Counted from the stretch's first letter, positions 1-7,367 are shown. The stretch: 10,600 nt of DNA from Nitrososphaerales archaeon TH703 (GCA_014523525.1 JAATVL010000034.1:1-10600); one strand, 5' to 3'. Program-made: numbers and translations. Notes: generated from the sequence alone by a model not told the origin.

Positions 1-295
1 CAGAATCTGGAACATCATCCCAGCTCTTACTTTGCTTTTCAGAAGCCTTTGCATAATAGTAAATATTCTGAAAATCAATATGGGATAGATCGCCACCCCA
101 ATTTGGCATGGGTTTGCTAAGAAAAACATCAAAAGATCGTAATCTAAATTCTCGCATCCATTCAGGCTCATCTTTAAGTTTGCTAATTTCCTCGACTGTT
201 CCCCTTGAAAGTCCCTTCTTACTTAAATAAACGTACAGCTCAGTTGAATCCTTAAAGTCATATTTACTATAGTCCATATTCAGATCTGAAGTCAT
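1..295 (-). CDS. sufB: SufB, Fe-S cluster assembly scaffold protein (N-terminal part, cut by window edge)
   Basis: Reading the minus strand from the ATG at 295-293 gives 98 uninterrupted codons to the window edge. The protein contains a run typical of SufB N-termini: EPEWMREFRLRSFDVFLSKP (about residues 43-62), followed by PMPNWGGDLSHIDFQNIYYY and then SEKQSKSWDDVPD. SufB is the core of the cytosolic SufBCD complex, which builds Fe-S clusters with the ATPase SufC. The catalytic beta-helix domain lies outside the window. A second ATG at 277-275 could also serve as start. The 295 start is preferred because a TATA box sits about 28 bases upstream, which would make the transcript nearly leaderless. 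The gene is divergent from the tetrapyrrole genes. Assignment by motif recognition; family call is firm. Confidence 0.93.
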   Translation of the reverse strand, partial: MTSDLNMDYSKYDFKDSTELYVYLSKKGLSRGTVEEISKLKDEPEWMREFRLRSFDVFLSKPMPNWGGDLSHIDFQNIYYYAKASEKQSKSWDDVPDS

Positions 296-304
296 TACAA
301 AAAT

Positions 305-317
305 ATAACGACGTTAT
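305..317. promoter_or_regulatory. Perfect inverted repeat, candidate operator at sufB
   Basis: The sequence ATAACG-A-CGTTAT is a perfect 6-1-6 inverted repeat. It lies between the sufB TATA box (320-327) and the predicted transcription start near 298, where a bound dimeric regulator would block RNA polymerase recruitment or initiation. The symmetry is seen directly. A regulatory role is inferred; an iron- or Fe-S-responsive regulator would fit the target gene, but none is encoded in the window. Confidence 0.4.
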
Positions 318-319
318 TG

Positions 320-327
320 TATTTATA
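320..327 (-). promoter_or_regulatory. TATA box of the sufB promoter
   Basis: On the minus strand this reads TATAAATA, a close match to the archaeal TATA element. Its centre is about 28 bases before the sufB ATG. Archaeal transcription usually starts about 25 bases downstream of the TATA centre, so the predicted start is near base 298 and the mRNA would have almost no leader. Inferred from spacing and sequence only. Confidence 0.5.
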
Positions 328-403
328 CTATATGATATTGTTTAGAGGCAAAGAATCAATCGAGTAAAATAATGATGGTTTTATTGCAAAAAACTATGGA
401 ATG

Positions 404-413
404 ATTAAATAAA
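404..413 (+). promoter_or_regulatory. Weak TATA-like element before the tetrapyrrole genes
   Basis: ATTAAATAAA on the plus strand is a plausible TATA element centred near 408, predicting transcription from about 433-437 and a short leader of about 20 bases to the TTG at 456. GGTG at 445-448, seven bases before that TTG, could act as a short ribosome-binding site. Other AT-rich stretches in 361-400 could equally serve, so this is a tentative call. Confidence 0.33.
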
Positions 414-455
414 GACATGAGTGTCAAATCAATAGTTCACATCGGGTGCATTTAG

Positions 456-1127
456 TTGATAGTGGATCTTAATGTTAGCCAAAAAAGAGCACTGGTAATA
501 GGCGGAGGTACTGAAGGCTTACGTAAAGTACATGGTTTGTTAGATCAGGAATGCAATATAACCGTAATAACTAGCAGACTAAATAAGGAACTCAAAAAAA
601 TGAGTGATGATGGAAAACTAAGATTAATAAAAAAGAGAGTAAAGGACGTTTCAATTCTTGATGAATTCAATAATACTTTTTTAATTTTAGCTGCAACAGA
701 TGACAAAGAACTGAATAGAAAGCTAGTAGAAAAAGGCAGATCTATGGGTGCATTTGTATATGCATCTGATGATCCAACTATAAGCGATTTCTCATATACA
801 TCATTGGTAAATATTGAAGGTTTAATACAAGTAGCTATTTCAACCTCTGGAAAAAGCCCAATAATGGCTAGAAAAATAAGAATGAAAATAGAAAGGATGC
901 TGCACAGGATTATCAATGATTCAGATATCGGCAACATCATTTTACAGGAATACGCGCGTAAGAGAGCAAAGCAAGAAATAGATACAGTGAAAGAGAGAAA
1001 AGAATTTTTATATTCATTAATAAAAGATAAAAATATCCAATATTTGTTAAGATCAAATAAGCTTGAAGAAGCAAAAATGACTGCATTACACATATTAAAA
1101 AATTGGGAAAAAATGAGTAAAATATGA
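456..1127 (+). CDS. met8: Siroheme synthase, Met8/CysG N-terminal type: precorrin-2 dehydrogenase, possible sirohydrochlorin ferrochelatase
   Basis: The protein (223 aa) oxidises precorrin-2 to sirohydrochlorin using NAD+. Met8-type enzymes may also insert Fe2+ to give siroheme. The N-terminus carries the Rossmann motif ALVIGGGTEGLRK (about 12-24). The conserved ASDDP (103-107) contains Asp105, at the position of the catalytic Asp of CysG. AISTSGKSPIMARKIR (127-142) matches the conserved Ser/Gly-rich segment, with Ser129 aligning with the phosphorylated serine of CysG. A helical C-terminal part of about 80 residues follows. The start is TTG at 456, favoured by GGTG seven bases upstream; GTG at 462 is the alternative. 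No upstream start is possible because TAG at 453-455 is in frame. The stop overlaps the hemA start as ATGA, implying translational coupling. Lacking a CysG-type methyltransferase domain, it relies on the separate SUMT gene at 5632. Confidence 0.92.
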   Translation: MIVDLNVSQKRALVIGGGTEGLRKVHGLLDQECNITVITSRLNKELKKMSDDGKLRLIKKRVKDVSILDEFNNTFLILAATDDKELNRKLVEKGRSMGAFVYASDDPTISDFSYTSLVNIEGLIQVAISTSGKSPIMARKIRMKIERMLHRIINDSDIGNIILQEYARKRAKQEIDTVKERKEFLYSLIKDKNIQYLLRSNKLEEAKMTALHILKNWEKMSKI

Positions 1128-2398
1128 ATCTAGTAATTACTGATGAACTAAAACTATTGAATGTGAGAATAACTCACAAGAAAGCTCCAATTCATGTTCT
1201 TGAAAAATTTACGTTCAAGGATATTGCCAAAGCATATCGAACATTTTTGACCAGTGGTGATATAAGAGAATGTGTTATTCTACAAACATGTAATAGAGTA
1301 GAGATCTTTCTAGCCTTAGATAAAATGGATGTCGAAAAGATCTTTGAGATTTGGAGAAAAATTACTGAAATCAGAGATTTGTCATTTGAACTTGCTGAAA
1401 TTGATCAAGATAAAGGAGCAATTAATCATCTCCTTAGATTGACATCAGGACTTGAGTCACTAGTAGTTGGAGAAGATCAAATTTTGGGTCAGGTTAAAAG
1501 GGCATTTGAATATTCTCGTCAGAATTGCTATGTTGATTCCTTTATTCCTATAATCTTTGATCACGCTATAAAGGTTGGAAGCAGAATTAGAACTAATACT
1601 GGCTTGAATAAAGGAAGCTTATCAATAGGCTCAATGGCAGTTAATTTGGCTGAAGAATATTTTGATGATTTCCAGAGTAAAAAAGTACTGCTAATTGGAA
1701 CTGGTGAGGGAGCAACGCTTGTTGCAAAATCACTCAAGAAGAGGCAAGTGAACTTTGATGTTGCAAGCAGGACTTTTGAACGAGCAAAGTCTTTTTGCAT
1801 TGCAGTTGGTGGAACTCCAGTAATGTTTGAAGATGCTATTCGTAATCTTGAGAACACAGATATCATTTTTGTTTCGACAACCGCACCATACTATCTAATT
1901 ACCTACGATAGAATTTTTAATCGTAATAAGAAAAATGCCGGAATGATGATATTTGACCTTTCCAACCCTAGAACTGTAGACGACAAGATTGCAACAATTT
2001 CAGGCATAAAATTAGTGAATATAGATCAGATCGCTGAAATAGTAGACAGAAATTTGAAGCGTAGACATGAAGAGATCAGAATGGCAGAAAAAATGATACA
2101 GGGTGGAATGCAATCCATGGATCTGCTATTTAGAAAGATTAAAGCAGAACCATTTGTGGTATCAATATTCAAAATAGTAGATGAAGTGAGAAATAGAGAA
2201 TTATCAAAAGCTGCTAGGAAGCTTGGTATCAAGAAAGGAATGAAGGAATTTGAGATAATGGAACAGTTCTCTTACGCAATTGTCGAAGGCATATTATCGA
2301 CACCTATGAATAATTTCAGAAAAGAAATTGGAAACACAGAAAAAAATGAAGATGTGCTGAATATCGTATCGAGGATATTTAATTATGAACCTCAATGA
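1124..2398 (+). CDS. hemA: Glutamyl-tRNA reductase
   Basis: HemA reduces the glutamate of Glu-tRNA(Glu) to glutamate-1-semialdehyde with NADPH, the first committed step of C5 tetrapyrrole synthesis. The catalytic cysteine is in LQTCNRVEIF (Cys near residue 56). The family signature SGLESLVVGEDQILGQVK lies near 109-126. The NADPH-binding loop is LLIGTGEGATLVAKSL (about 190-205). A long C-terminal helical dimerisation region begins at RRHEEIRMAEKMI. The length, 424 aa, is normal for the family. The ATG at 1124 overlaps the preceding stop by four bases, and the 3' end overlaps hemB by 14 bases, so three genes are physically coupled. The partner HemL, which takes over the unstable semialdehyde, is in the same cluster. 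Very secure assignment. Confidence 0.97.
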   Translation: MNLVITDELKLLNVRITHKKAPIHVLEKFTFKDIAKAYRTFLTSGDIRECVILQTCNRVEIFLALDKMDVEKIFEIWRKITEIRDLSFELAEIDQDKGAINHLLRLTSGLESLVVGEDQILGQVKRAFEYSRQNCYVDSFIPIIFDHAIKVGSRIRTNTGLNKGSLSIGSMAVNLAEEYFDDFQSKKVLLIGTGEGATLVAKSLKKRQVNFDVASRTFERAKSFCIAVGGTPVMFEDAIRNLENTDIIFVSTTAPYYLITYDRIFNRNKKNAGMMIFDLSNPRTVDDKIATISGIKLVNIDQIAEIVDRNLKRRHEEIRMAEKMIQGGMQSMDLLFRKIKAEPFVVSIFKIVDEVRNRELSKAARKLGIKKGMKEFEIMEQFSYAIVEGILSTPMNNFRKEIGNTEKNEDVLNIVSRIFNYEPQ

Positions 2399-3392
2399 GG
2401 AATTTGAGTTCAATGGATTTCCAAAAGTAAGATTAAGAAGATTAAGACGGACGCCAGCCATAAGGGACTTGTTGCAGGAAACAAGATTATCTGTCAGAGA
2501 TCTGGTGTGTCCTGTTTTTGTTCAAGAAGGAATTGACGAACCTAAAGAAATAGAGATGATGCCCGGAATCTTCAGGATCCCCTTAGAAAATCTAGTCAAA
2601 AATATTCAAGAGTTATATGATTTGGGCGTAAAAACATTTTTGATTTTTGGTATTCCAAAATCCAAAAATGACAGAGCAACTAGCGCCTATCGTAATGATG
2701 GTATAGTCCAAAAATCTGTTAATACACTAAAGCAAAATTTTGGCGAAAAAATAGTAACGATGACTGATGTATGCTTGTGTCAATACACATCGCATGGTCA
2801 CTGCGCGATTATTAAAAACAATGTTGCAAATAATGATGAAAGTTTAAAAGTACTAGAACGGATTGCGACAAGTCATGCCGAAGCAGGAACCGATTTTGTA
2901 GCTCCCTCTGCGATGATGGATGGTCAAGTAAAAAGTATTAGAAAAGCATTAGACAATAGTAATTTCAATAATGTGGGTATAATTGGATATTCGGCAAAAT
3001 TATCGTCAAATCTTTACACACCATTTAGAGATGCCTCTCACTCCACCCCTGAATTCGGAGATAGGAAATCTTATCAAATGCCATTCCATAACACGAATGA
3101 AGCATTACATGAGATAATGATGGATATTAAAGAAGGATCAGATATCATAATGATAAAACCAGCATTACCTTATCTTGATTTAATTTACAAAACCAGACAA
3201 ACTACCTTATTACCAGTGTGTGCCTACAGCGTTTCTGGTGAGTATTCTATTGTGAAGGCGGGCGCGCAAGAAGGATGGATTAATGAAGATGAAGTAGTAA
3301 TGGAGTTTACAACGTGTATAAAAAGAGCAGGAGCTGACATCATAATAACATATCATACAAAGAAAATTGCAGAAATATTAAACAGCTGCTAA
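2385..3392 (+). CDS. hemB: Delta-aminolevulinic acid dehydratase (porphobilinogen synthase)
   Basis: HemB condenses two 5-aminolevulinate molecules to porphobilinogen. The 335-aa protein shows the family's N-terminal RRLRRTPAIRDLLQETRLS. The cysteine metal site DVCLCQYTSHGHC has Cys130, Cys132 and Cys140, indicating the zinc-dependent class. The two Schiff-base lysines are in GYSAKLSSNLYTPFRDA (Lys205) and IIMIKPALPYLDL (Lys258). The FGDRKSYQM segment that follows is also conserved. The ATG at 2385 overlaps the end of hemA by 14 bases. A 40-base gap to hemL is the first break in an otherwise overlapping series. The product is consumed by HemC. Confidence 0.97.
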   Translation: MNLNEEFEFNGFPKVRLRRLRRTPAIRDLLQETRLSVRDLVCPVFVQEGIDEPKEIEMMPGIFRIPLENLVKNIQELYDLGVKTFLIFGIPKSKNDRATSAYRNDGIVQKSVNTLKQNFGEKIVTMTDVCLCQYTSHGHCAIIKNNVANNDESLKVLERIATSHAEAGTDFVAPSAMMDGQVKSIRKALDNSNFNNVGIIGYSAKLSSNLYTPFRDASHSTPEFGDRKSYQMPFHNTNEALHEIMMDIKEGSDIIMIKPALPYLDLIYKTRQTTLLPVCAYSVSGEYSIVKAGAQEGWINEDEVVMEFTTCIKRAGADIIITYHTKKIAEILNSC

Positions 3393-3397
3393 AGATA

Positions 3398-3407
3398 CAA
3401 TTATAAC
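3398..3407 (+). promoter_or_regulatory. Possible internal TATA element before hemL
   Basis: CAATTATAAC in the 40-base hemB-hemL gap is TATA-like and centred about 30 bases before the hemL TTG start, a spacing that would give a near-leaderless transcript. It could also be chance in AT-rich DNA. Confidence 0.27.
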
Positions 3408-3432
3408 AGTTACAAAATCATGATATCAATGT

Positions 3433-4701
3433 TTGTCGTCTTCTCTTTTTGAAAGGGCAAAAGAAATAATTCCTGGCGGTGTGAATAGTCCCGTTCGTTT
3501 CTATGAACCGTATCCTTTTTTCGCCTCTTATAGTAAAGGTGCAAAAATTATTACAGTAGACCACGATACACTGATCGATTATTGCCTTGGGTATGGTGCG
3601 GTCATATTAGGGCATGCGTTTTCTGATGTTATAAAGGTTGTAAAAACACAACTGGACAAGGGTAACATTTTCTGTGTTCCTACTGAAAACGAGATCAGAT
3701 TAGCTGAATTAATTATTGGAATGATCCCTAATATAGAAATGGTAAGACTAATGAATACAGGATCAGAAGCAACTATGCATTCTATAAGATTAGCAAGAGC
3801 TTTTACAAAGAAAAAAAAAGTTGTTAAATTTGATGGATGTTATCATGGTGCATATGATTATGTTTTGGTTAATCCAGGCTCAAGCGCTTCAACGTCGTCC
3901 TATGACGGCAATTTGGTAGAATCAATGGAACAAACTTTGTTGTTGCCATACAATGACGTTAGTGCACTTGAAAATCTAGTACAACGCAACAATGATATTG
4001 CATGCATAATGGTAGAACCGGTTTTAGCAAATATGGGACTCATAATTCCAGAGCAGGATTACCTCAATAAATTAAGAAGAATAAGTGAAAGAGAGGGGAT
4101 TATACTGATTTTTGATGAAGTTGTTACTGGATTTAGACTATCGCCAGGGGGCGCTTCAGAATATTTTGGTGTCGTACCGGACATTATGACACTTGCAAAA
4201 TCAATTGCCAACGGGTTTCCGCTTTCAGCCATAGCAGGCAAAAAGAAGATAATGGAATTGTTATCACCAAAAGGAACAGTATTTCAAGGAAGTACATATG
4301 CAGGTAATCCAATTTCTGTTACCGCTGGAGTTGCAACATTGGAAAAATTAAGAGAGGTGAAGAATGATTTATATCCAAAGCTTTCTCGGTTTTCTGATAC
4401 AATATCAGACGGAATTAAGGATCACATAAAAGATCTAAAAATTAAGGCCAGCATTAATAACATCTCGTCGATGTTCCAACTTTATTTTACAGATGAGGAA
4501 ATAAAAGATGCATCTAATGTAAGAAAATCAAATAAATTACTTTACAAGAGATTATTCACTGAACTCCTAAAATCTGGCATATTCATCCCTCCATCGCAAT
4601 TTGAGACTTGTTTCATATCATATTCACACGATGATGATGACATAGACAAGACTATTGAAGCGTTTGCAAAAGCATTGAGAAAAGTGAATGACAATGAATA
4701 G
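3433..4701 (+). CDS. hemL: Glutamate-1-semialdehyde 2,1-aminomutase
   Basis: HemL converts glutamate-1-semialdehyde to 5-aminolevulinate using PLP or PMP. The N-terminus SLFERAKEIIPGGVNSPVR is the classic opening of this family. MNTGSEATMHSIRLARAFT (about 107-125) is the cofactor phosphate-binding region. FDEVVTGFR (227-235) carries the PLP-contacting Asp228, and the Schiff-base lysine is Lys256 in LAKSIANGFPLSAIAG. The length, 422 aa, is standard. TTG at 3433 is the only start that keeps the full N-terminus: the frame is closed by TGA at 3421-3423 and the nearby ATGs are in other frames. The segment after Lys256 and QGSTYAGNP (285-293) differ from the canonical IGGGMPVGAFGG and AGTLSGNP, so this is a diverged branch of the class III aminotransferase fold. 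The operon context makes the function secure. Confidence 0.93.
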   Translation: MSSSLFERAKEIIPGGVNSPVRFYEPYPFFASYSKGAKIITVDHDTLIDYCLGYGAVILGHAFSDVIKVVKTQLDKGNIFCVPTENEIRLAELIIGMIPNIEMVRLMNTGSEATMHSIRLARAFTKKKKVVKFDGCYHGAYDYVLVNPGSSASTSSYDGNLVESMEQTLLLPYNDVSALENLVQRNNDIACIMVEPVLANMGLIIPEQDYLNKLRRISEREGIILIFDEVVTGFRLSPGGASEYFGVVPDIMTLAKSIANGFPLSAIAGKKKIMELLSPKGTVFQGSTYAGNPISVTAGVATLEKLREVKNDLYPKLSRFSDTISDGIKDHIKDLKIKASINNISSMFQLYFTDEEIKDASNVRKSNKLLYKRLFTELLKSGIFIPPSQFETCFISYSHDDDDIDKTIEAFAKALRKVNDNE

Positions 4702-5650
4702 TAGTTATAGGGTAGCTACGCGTGGAAGTAAGTTAGCCATAATACAGACTGAAATTTTGACGCGTAATTTACGCAAATTAGATTCATCTCTGAAATGTGA
4801 TTTAATTAAAATAAAGTCGAGTGGTGATATCAATAAGAACAAGTTACTTTTTTCGGTGAACGAAAAGGGAGTTTTTGAAAAGGAAGTTGACAGAGCAGTA
4901 TTAGAAGAGAGGGCAGACTTCGCAGTTCATAGCATTAAAGATATTCCAACTGAGCTTGATGATGAATTAGTTATAGCGTCAATATTAAAGCGAGAAAGTC
5001 CAAACGATGTATTAATTGGAAAATCAAAATTAAATCTTGAACGATTAGAGCCTAATTCCTATGTCGGTACTAGCAGTTTAAGAAGAGCAGTTCAAATAAA
5101 GAGGAAGAACCCAAACGTAAAAGTGATTCCAATAAGAGGTAATGTTGAAAGTCGTGTAAGAAAATGTATTAATGGAGATTTCGATGCACTTGTTCTGGCA
5201 GAAGCTGGATTAAGAAGACTTGACATGAGTGACTTAATCGTTCAGAGGTTTAATTGTCTTGATTTTATTCCTGCTCCGGGACAAGGAGCCATAGGAATTG
5301 TATGCAGAAAAGATAACAAAAAAATACTCAGCATCTTACAAACGATTGAAGACAGACCAACACGATTTGCCATAAATGCCGAGAGGTCGTTGATACGTTA
5401 CTTAAATGCAGGGTGCAGATTTCCTGTTGGTGCGATAGCAATACCTAATTTAAGAACAAAAAGAATTGTGTTGCATGCGTCTGTCTTTTCTGCTGACGGT
5501 TCTCAATCAATAAAGGGAAAAAAATCCGATGTCATAACAAACTCATCACATATTGGAAGGGAATTGGCTAATGATTTACTCGCAAGGGGAGCAGCAGATT
5601 TTGCTAAGGAATGGAGACATGCTCTAGAAAAATGGAACAGCCAAAAGTGA
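4688..5650 (+). CDS. hemC: Porphobilinogen deaminase (hydroxymethylbilane synthase)
   Basis: HemC polymerises four porphobilinogens into hydroxymethylbilane on a covalently held dipyrromethane cofactor. The N-terminus YRVATRGSKLAIIQT is typical. ADFAVHSIKDIPTEL (76-90) includes the catalytic Asp85. GTSSLRR (127-133) gives the substrate-binding arginines, FIPAPGQGAIGI (193-204) is conserved, and Cys243 in LNAGCRFPVGAIA anchors the cofactor. The length of 320 aa is normal. ATG at 4688 overlaps the hemL stop by 14 bases; ATG at 4694 is an alternative that shortens the protein by two residues. It hands its linear product to HemD at the end of the cluster. Confidence 0.97.
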   Translation: MTMNSSYRVATRGSKLAIIQTEILTRNLRKLDSSLKCDLIKIKSSGDINKNKLLFSVNEKGVFEKEVDRAVLEERADFAVHSIKDIPTELDDELVIASILKRESPNDVLIGKSKLNLERLEPNSYVGTSSLRRAVQIKRKNPNVKVIPIRGNVESRVRKCINGDFDALVLAEAGLRRLDMSDLIVQRFNCLDFIPAPGQGAIGIVCRKDNKKILSILQTIEDRPTRFAINAERSLIRYLNAGCRFPVGAIAIPNLRTKRIVLHASVFSADGSQSIKGKKSDVITNSSHIGRELANDLLARGAADFAKEWRHALEKWNSQK

Positions 5651-6435
5651 AACCAAAAGGGAAAGTGTATATCTGCGGTGCAGGACCGGCAGACCCGGAT
5701 TTGTTAACCCTGAAAGCTTCCAAACTATTATCAAAATGCGACGTAATTCTTTACGACAGATTAGTAAATAAAAGAATTCTTAGAATGGCTTCACAACGTT
5801 CAAAAAAAGTATTTGTTGGTAGAGAATCCGGTGATCCAACTACCAATCAAAGCATCACGAATGAACTGATGTTGAAATATGCAGGTGATGGGAAGAAAAT
5901 ATTGAGATTAAAGGGAGGTGATCCATTTATTTTTGGACGCGGTGGTGAAGAGGCTGAATTTCTAACCTCAAAGAATATAAAATATGAAATAGTGCCTGGA
6001 GTGTCTTCTCTAAATGGTGCGGCAGTATACGCAGGTATACCGTTAACGCACAGGGATTATTCCTCCTCTGTAGTCATATTAACTGGACATGATTCAGCTG
6101 ATAAAAAAAATTCCTCCATAAGATGGGACGCGGTAACTAAAGCTGCAGATACAATAGTGTTTTTCATGGGCTTGGAACAGCTACGATACATTACCAAAAA
6201 ACTGATAAGCTCAGGGTTGAACAATAAGACCAAAATTGCAATTATTGAAAATGCCACATCAATTAAACAAAGAGTAATAACGGGAAATTTGGATAATATT
6301 GAAAAGAAAGTTAAACAGAAAAAAGTTCAAACTCCTTCCATTATCATTGTAGGAAATGTAGTTGGGATTCAAAAGAAAATAGAATGGTTTAATTCAAACC
6401 ACCAGACGTCAAAAAGTATTAATCTCCTAAAATAG
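5632..6435 (+). CDS. cobA: Uroporphyrinogen-III C-methyltransferase (SUMT)
   Basis: SUMT methylates uroporphyrinogen III at C2 and C7 with S-adenosylmethionine to give precorrin-2, the branch point toward siroheme, cobalamin and archaeal heme. Motifs counted from the ATG at 5632: VYICGAGPADPDLLTLKA (12-29), LRLKGGDPFIFGRGGEEAEF (91-110), EIVPGVSSLNGAAVYAGIPL (119-138), IENATSIKQRVITG (205-218) and TPSIIIVGNVV (234-244). All are characteristic of the family, and the 267-aa length fits. Three in-frame starts exist. ATG 5632 is preferred (19-base overlap with hemC). GTG 5647 would give a four-base GTGA overlap and is close to where the domain begins. ATG 5611 would add seven residues. As a single-domain enzyme it complements the separate Met8 protein. 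Confidence 0.94.
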   Translation: MEQPKVKPKGKVYICGAGPADPDLLTLKASKLLSKCDVILYDRLVNKRILRMASQRSKKVFVGRESGDPTTNQSITNELMLKYAGDGKKILRLKGGDPFIFGRGGEEAEFLTSKNIKYEIVPGVSSLNGAAVYAGIPLTHRDYSSSVVILTGHDSADKKNSSIRWDAVTKAADTIVFFMGLEQLRYITKKLISSGLNNKTKIAIIENATSIKQRVITGNLDNIEKKVKQKKVQTPSIIIVGNVVGIQKKIEWFNSNHQTSKSINLLK

Positions 6436-6445
6436 TAATCCTAAT

Positions 6446-6455
6446 GCTTTTATGA
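6446..6455 (+). promoter_or_regulatory. Possible TATA element before hemD
   Basis: GCTTTTATGA lies in the 35-base gap after the SUMT gene and is centred about 20-25 bases before the TTG starts at 6471 and 6477. This is compatible with leaderless transcription of hemD. The match is modest and read-through from the upstream genes is equally possible. Confidence 0.25.
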
Positions 6456-6470
6456 GAAGCAACTCTTATT

Positions 6471-7286
6471 TTGCTATTGAGTAATATTTTCCTCGACAAA
6501 ACAGTAGCGATAACACGCGGGGAAGAGAATAATAGTGAATTTGCACGAATAGTGAAAGAAGAAGGCGGTACTCCAATTTCCTTACCAACGATGAAGCTAA
6601 TCCCTGTCGACTCGCATCATTTTTCCGAAAAGTTTTTGGATATTTGCGCCAAAGAATACGATTACTATATCTTCATGAGTCCTAACTCTGTTGATTTCTT
6701 TGTGAGAATGGTAAGACAAAATAATCTGACTCACCTACTGGATGAACAATTAAAGAAATGTGATGTAATTGCAATTGGTCCATCAACAAGAAAAAAATTA
6801 GAACAGAATAATATTTTTGTAAAGTGGCTCCCAAACGATTATTCTTCCTATGGTATCTTAAAACTAATAAAAAAATTATCGCTCAAGCCCGGTACTCGAA
6901 TTATGATACCGAGGAGTGGTGCATCAAATTCTTTTCTGAAGGATAAATTAGATTTGATGGGAATAATCTTGGATGAATTTTACATATATTATCCACAAGT
7001 AGAAACAATAAATCAAACTTGGATCGATTTTTCCAAGGAAATGGAGATCAATAAAGTTAAAGTAATGATTTTTACCAGCCCATCTGCAGTCCGTTATTTC
7101 TTTTCGATAATGGAAAATATAGTTTCGAATTTTAACGAATGCTTTAGAAATATTGAAGCTTTGATAAGCATAGGTCCGAATACAACAAAAGAGCTCGTTT
7201 CAAGAAAAGTATTCCCAGTCGAGTCCAAACAACACACTATTGAAGGAACATTAGAATTGGCAAAGAGAATACTATCTGAAAAATGA
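6471..7286 (+). CDS. hemD: Uroporphyrinogen-III synthase
   Basis: HemD closes hydroxymethylbilane with inversion of ring D to form uroporphyrinogen III. The family is weakly conserved, but its two pseudo-repeated halves are visible: KTVAITRGEENNSEFARIVK (10-29), YDYYIFMSPNSVDFFVRM (63-80) and IAIGPSTRKKLEQNN (100-114), then MIPRSGASNSFLKDKL (145-160), VMIFTSPSAVRYFFSI (198-213) and LISIGPNTTKELVSR (231-245). The length of 271 aa is usual. The frame is closed by TGA at 6453-6455 and contains no ATG or GTG before the conserved region, so translation must begin at TTG 6471 or TTG 6477. It is the last gene of the tetrapyrrole series and supplies the substrate of SUMT just upstream. Confidence 0.93.
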   Translation: MLLSNIFLDKTVAITRGEENNSEFARIVKEEGGTPISLPTMKLIPVDSHHFSEKFLDICAKEYDYYIFMSPNSVDFFVRMVRQNNLTHLLDEQLKKCDVIAIGPSTRKKLEQNNIFVKWLPNDYSSYGILKLIKKLSLKPGTRIMIPRSGASNSFLKDKLDLMGIILDEFYIYYPQVETINQTWIDFSKEMEINKVKVMIFTSPSAVRYFFSIMENIVSNFNECFRNIEALISIGPNTTKELVSRKVFPVESKQHTIEGTLELAKRILSEK

Positions 7287-7367
7287 TCGTGTAGAAGCTT
7301 TCAGGAAACCGGTTGACAACAACATTTAATCAAACCAAACTATTAGGTATTATTTGATATATACAAA
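7287..7367 (+). other. hemD-radA intergenic gap with short palindrome
   Basis: The 81 bases hold the 8-base palindrome AACCGGTT at 7307-7314 and AT-rich DNA. Two TATA-like stretches are present: ATTTAAT (7324-7330), which would place transcription start about 15 bases before the radA TTG, and ATATATA (7357-7363), which lies too close to the start codon to serve the full-length gene. A radA promoter is expected here, but its exact position cannot be fixed. Confidence 0.3.

Noticed and set aside
545..1093. Long 182-codon open frame on the minus strand opposite met8
   Set aside because: It lies wholly inside a gene with clear catalytic motifs, and its Ser/Leu/Ile-rich translation is what the complement of AT-rich Lys/Glu-rich coding DNA gives. 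No recognisable domain.
1561..1866. Minus-strand open frame inside hemA (101 codons), with similar ones at 2026-2232, 4059-4241 and 6057-6257
   Set aside because: All are antisense to well-supported genes, show no family motif and have low-complexity composition; treated as shadows.
7357..7363. ATATATA as the radA TATA box
   Set aside because: It ends only five bases before the TTG, so transcription would start inside the gene, and no further in-frame ATG, GTG or TTG is available before the helix-hairpin-helix domain.
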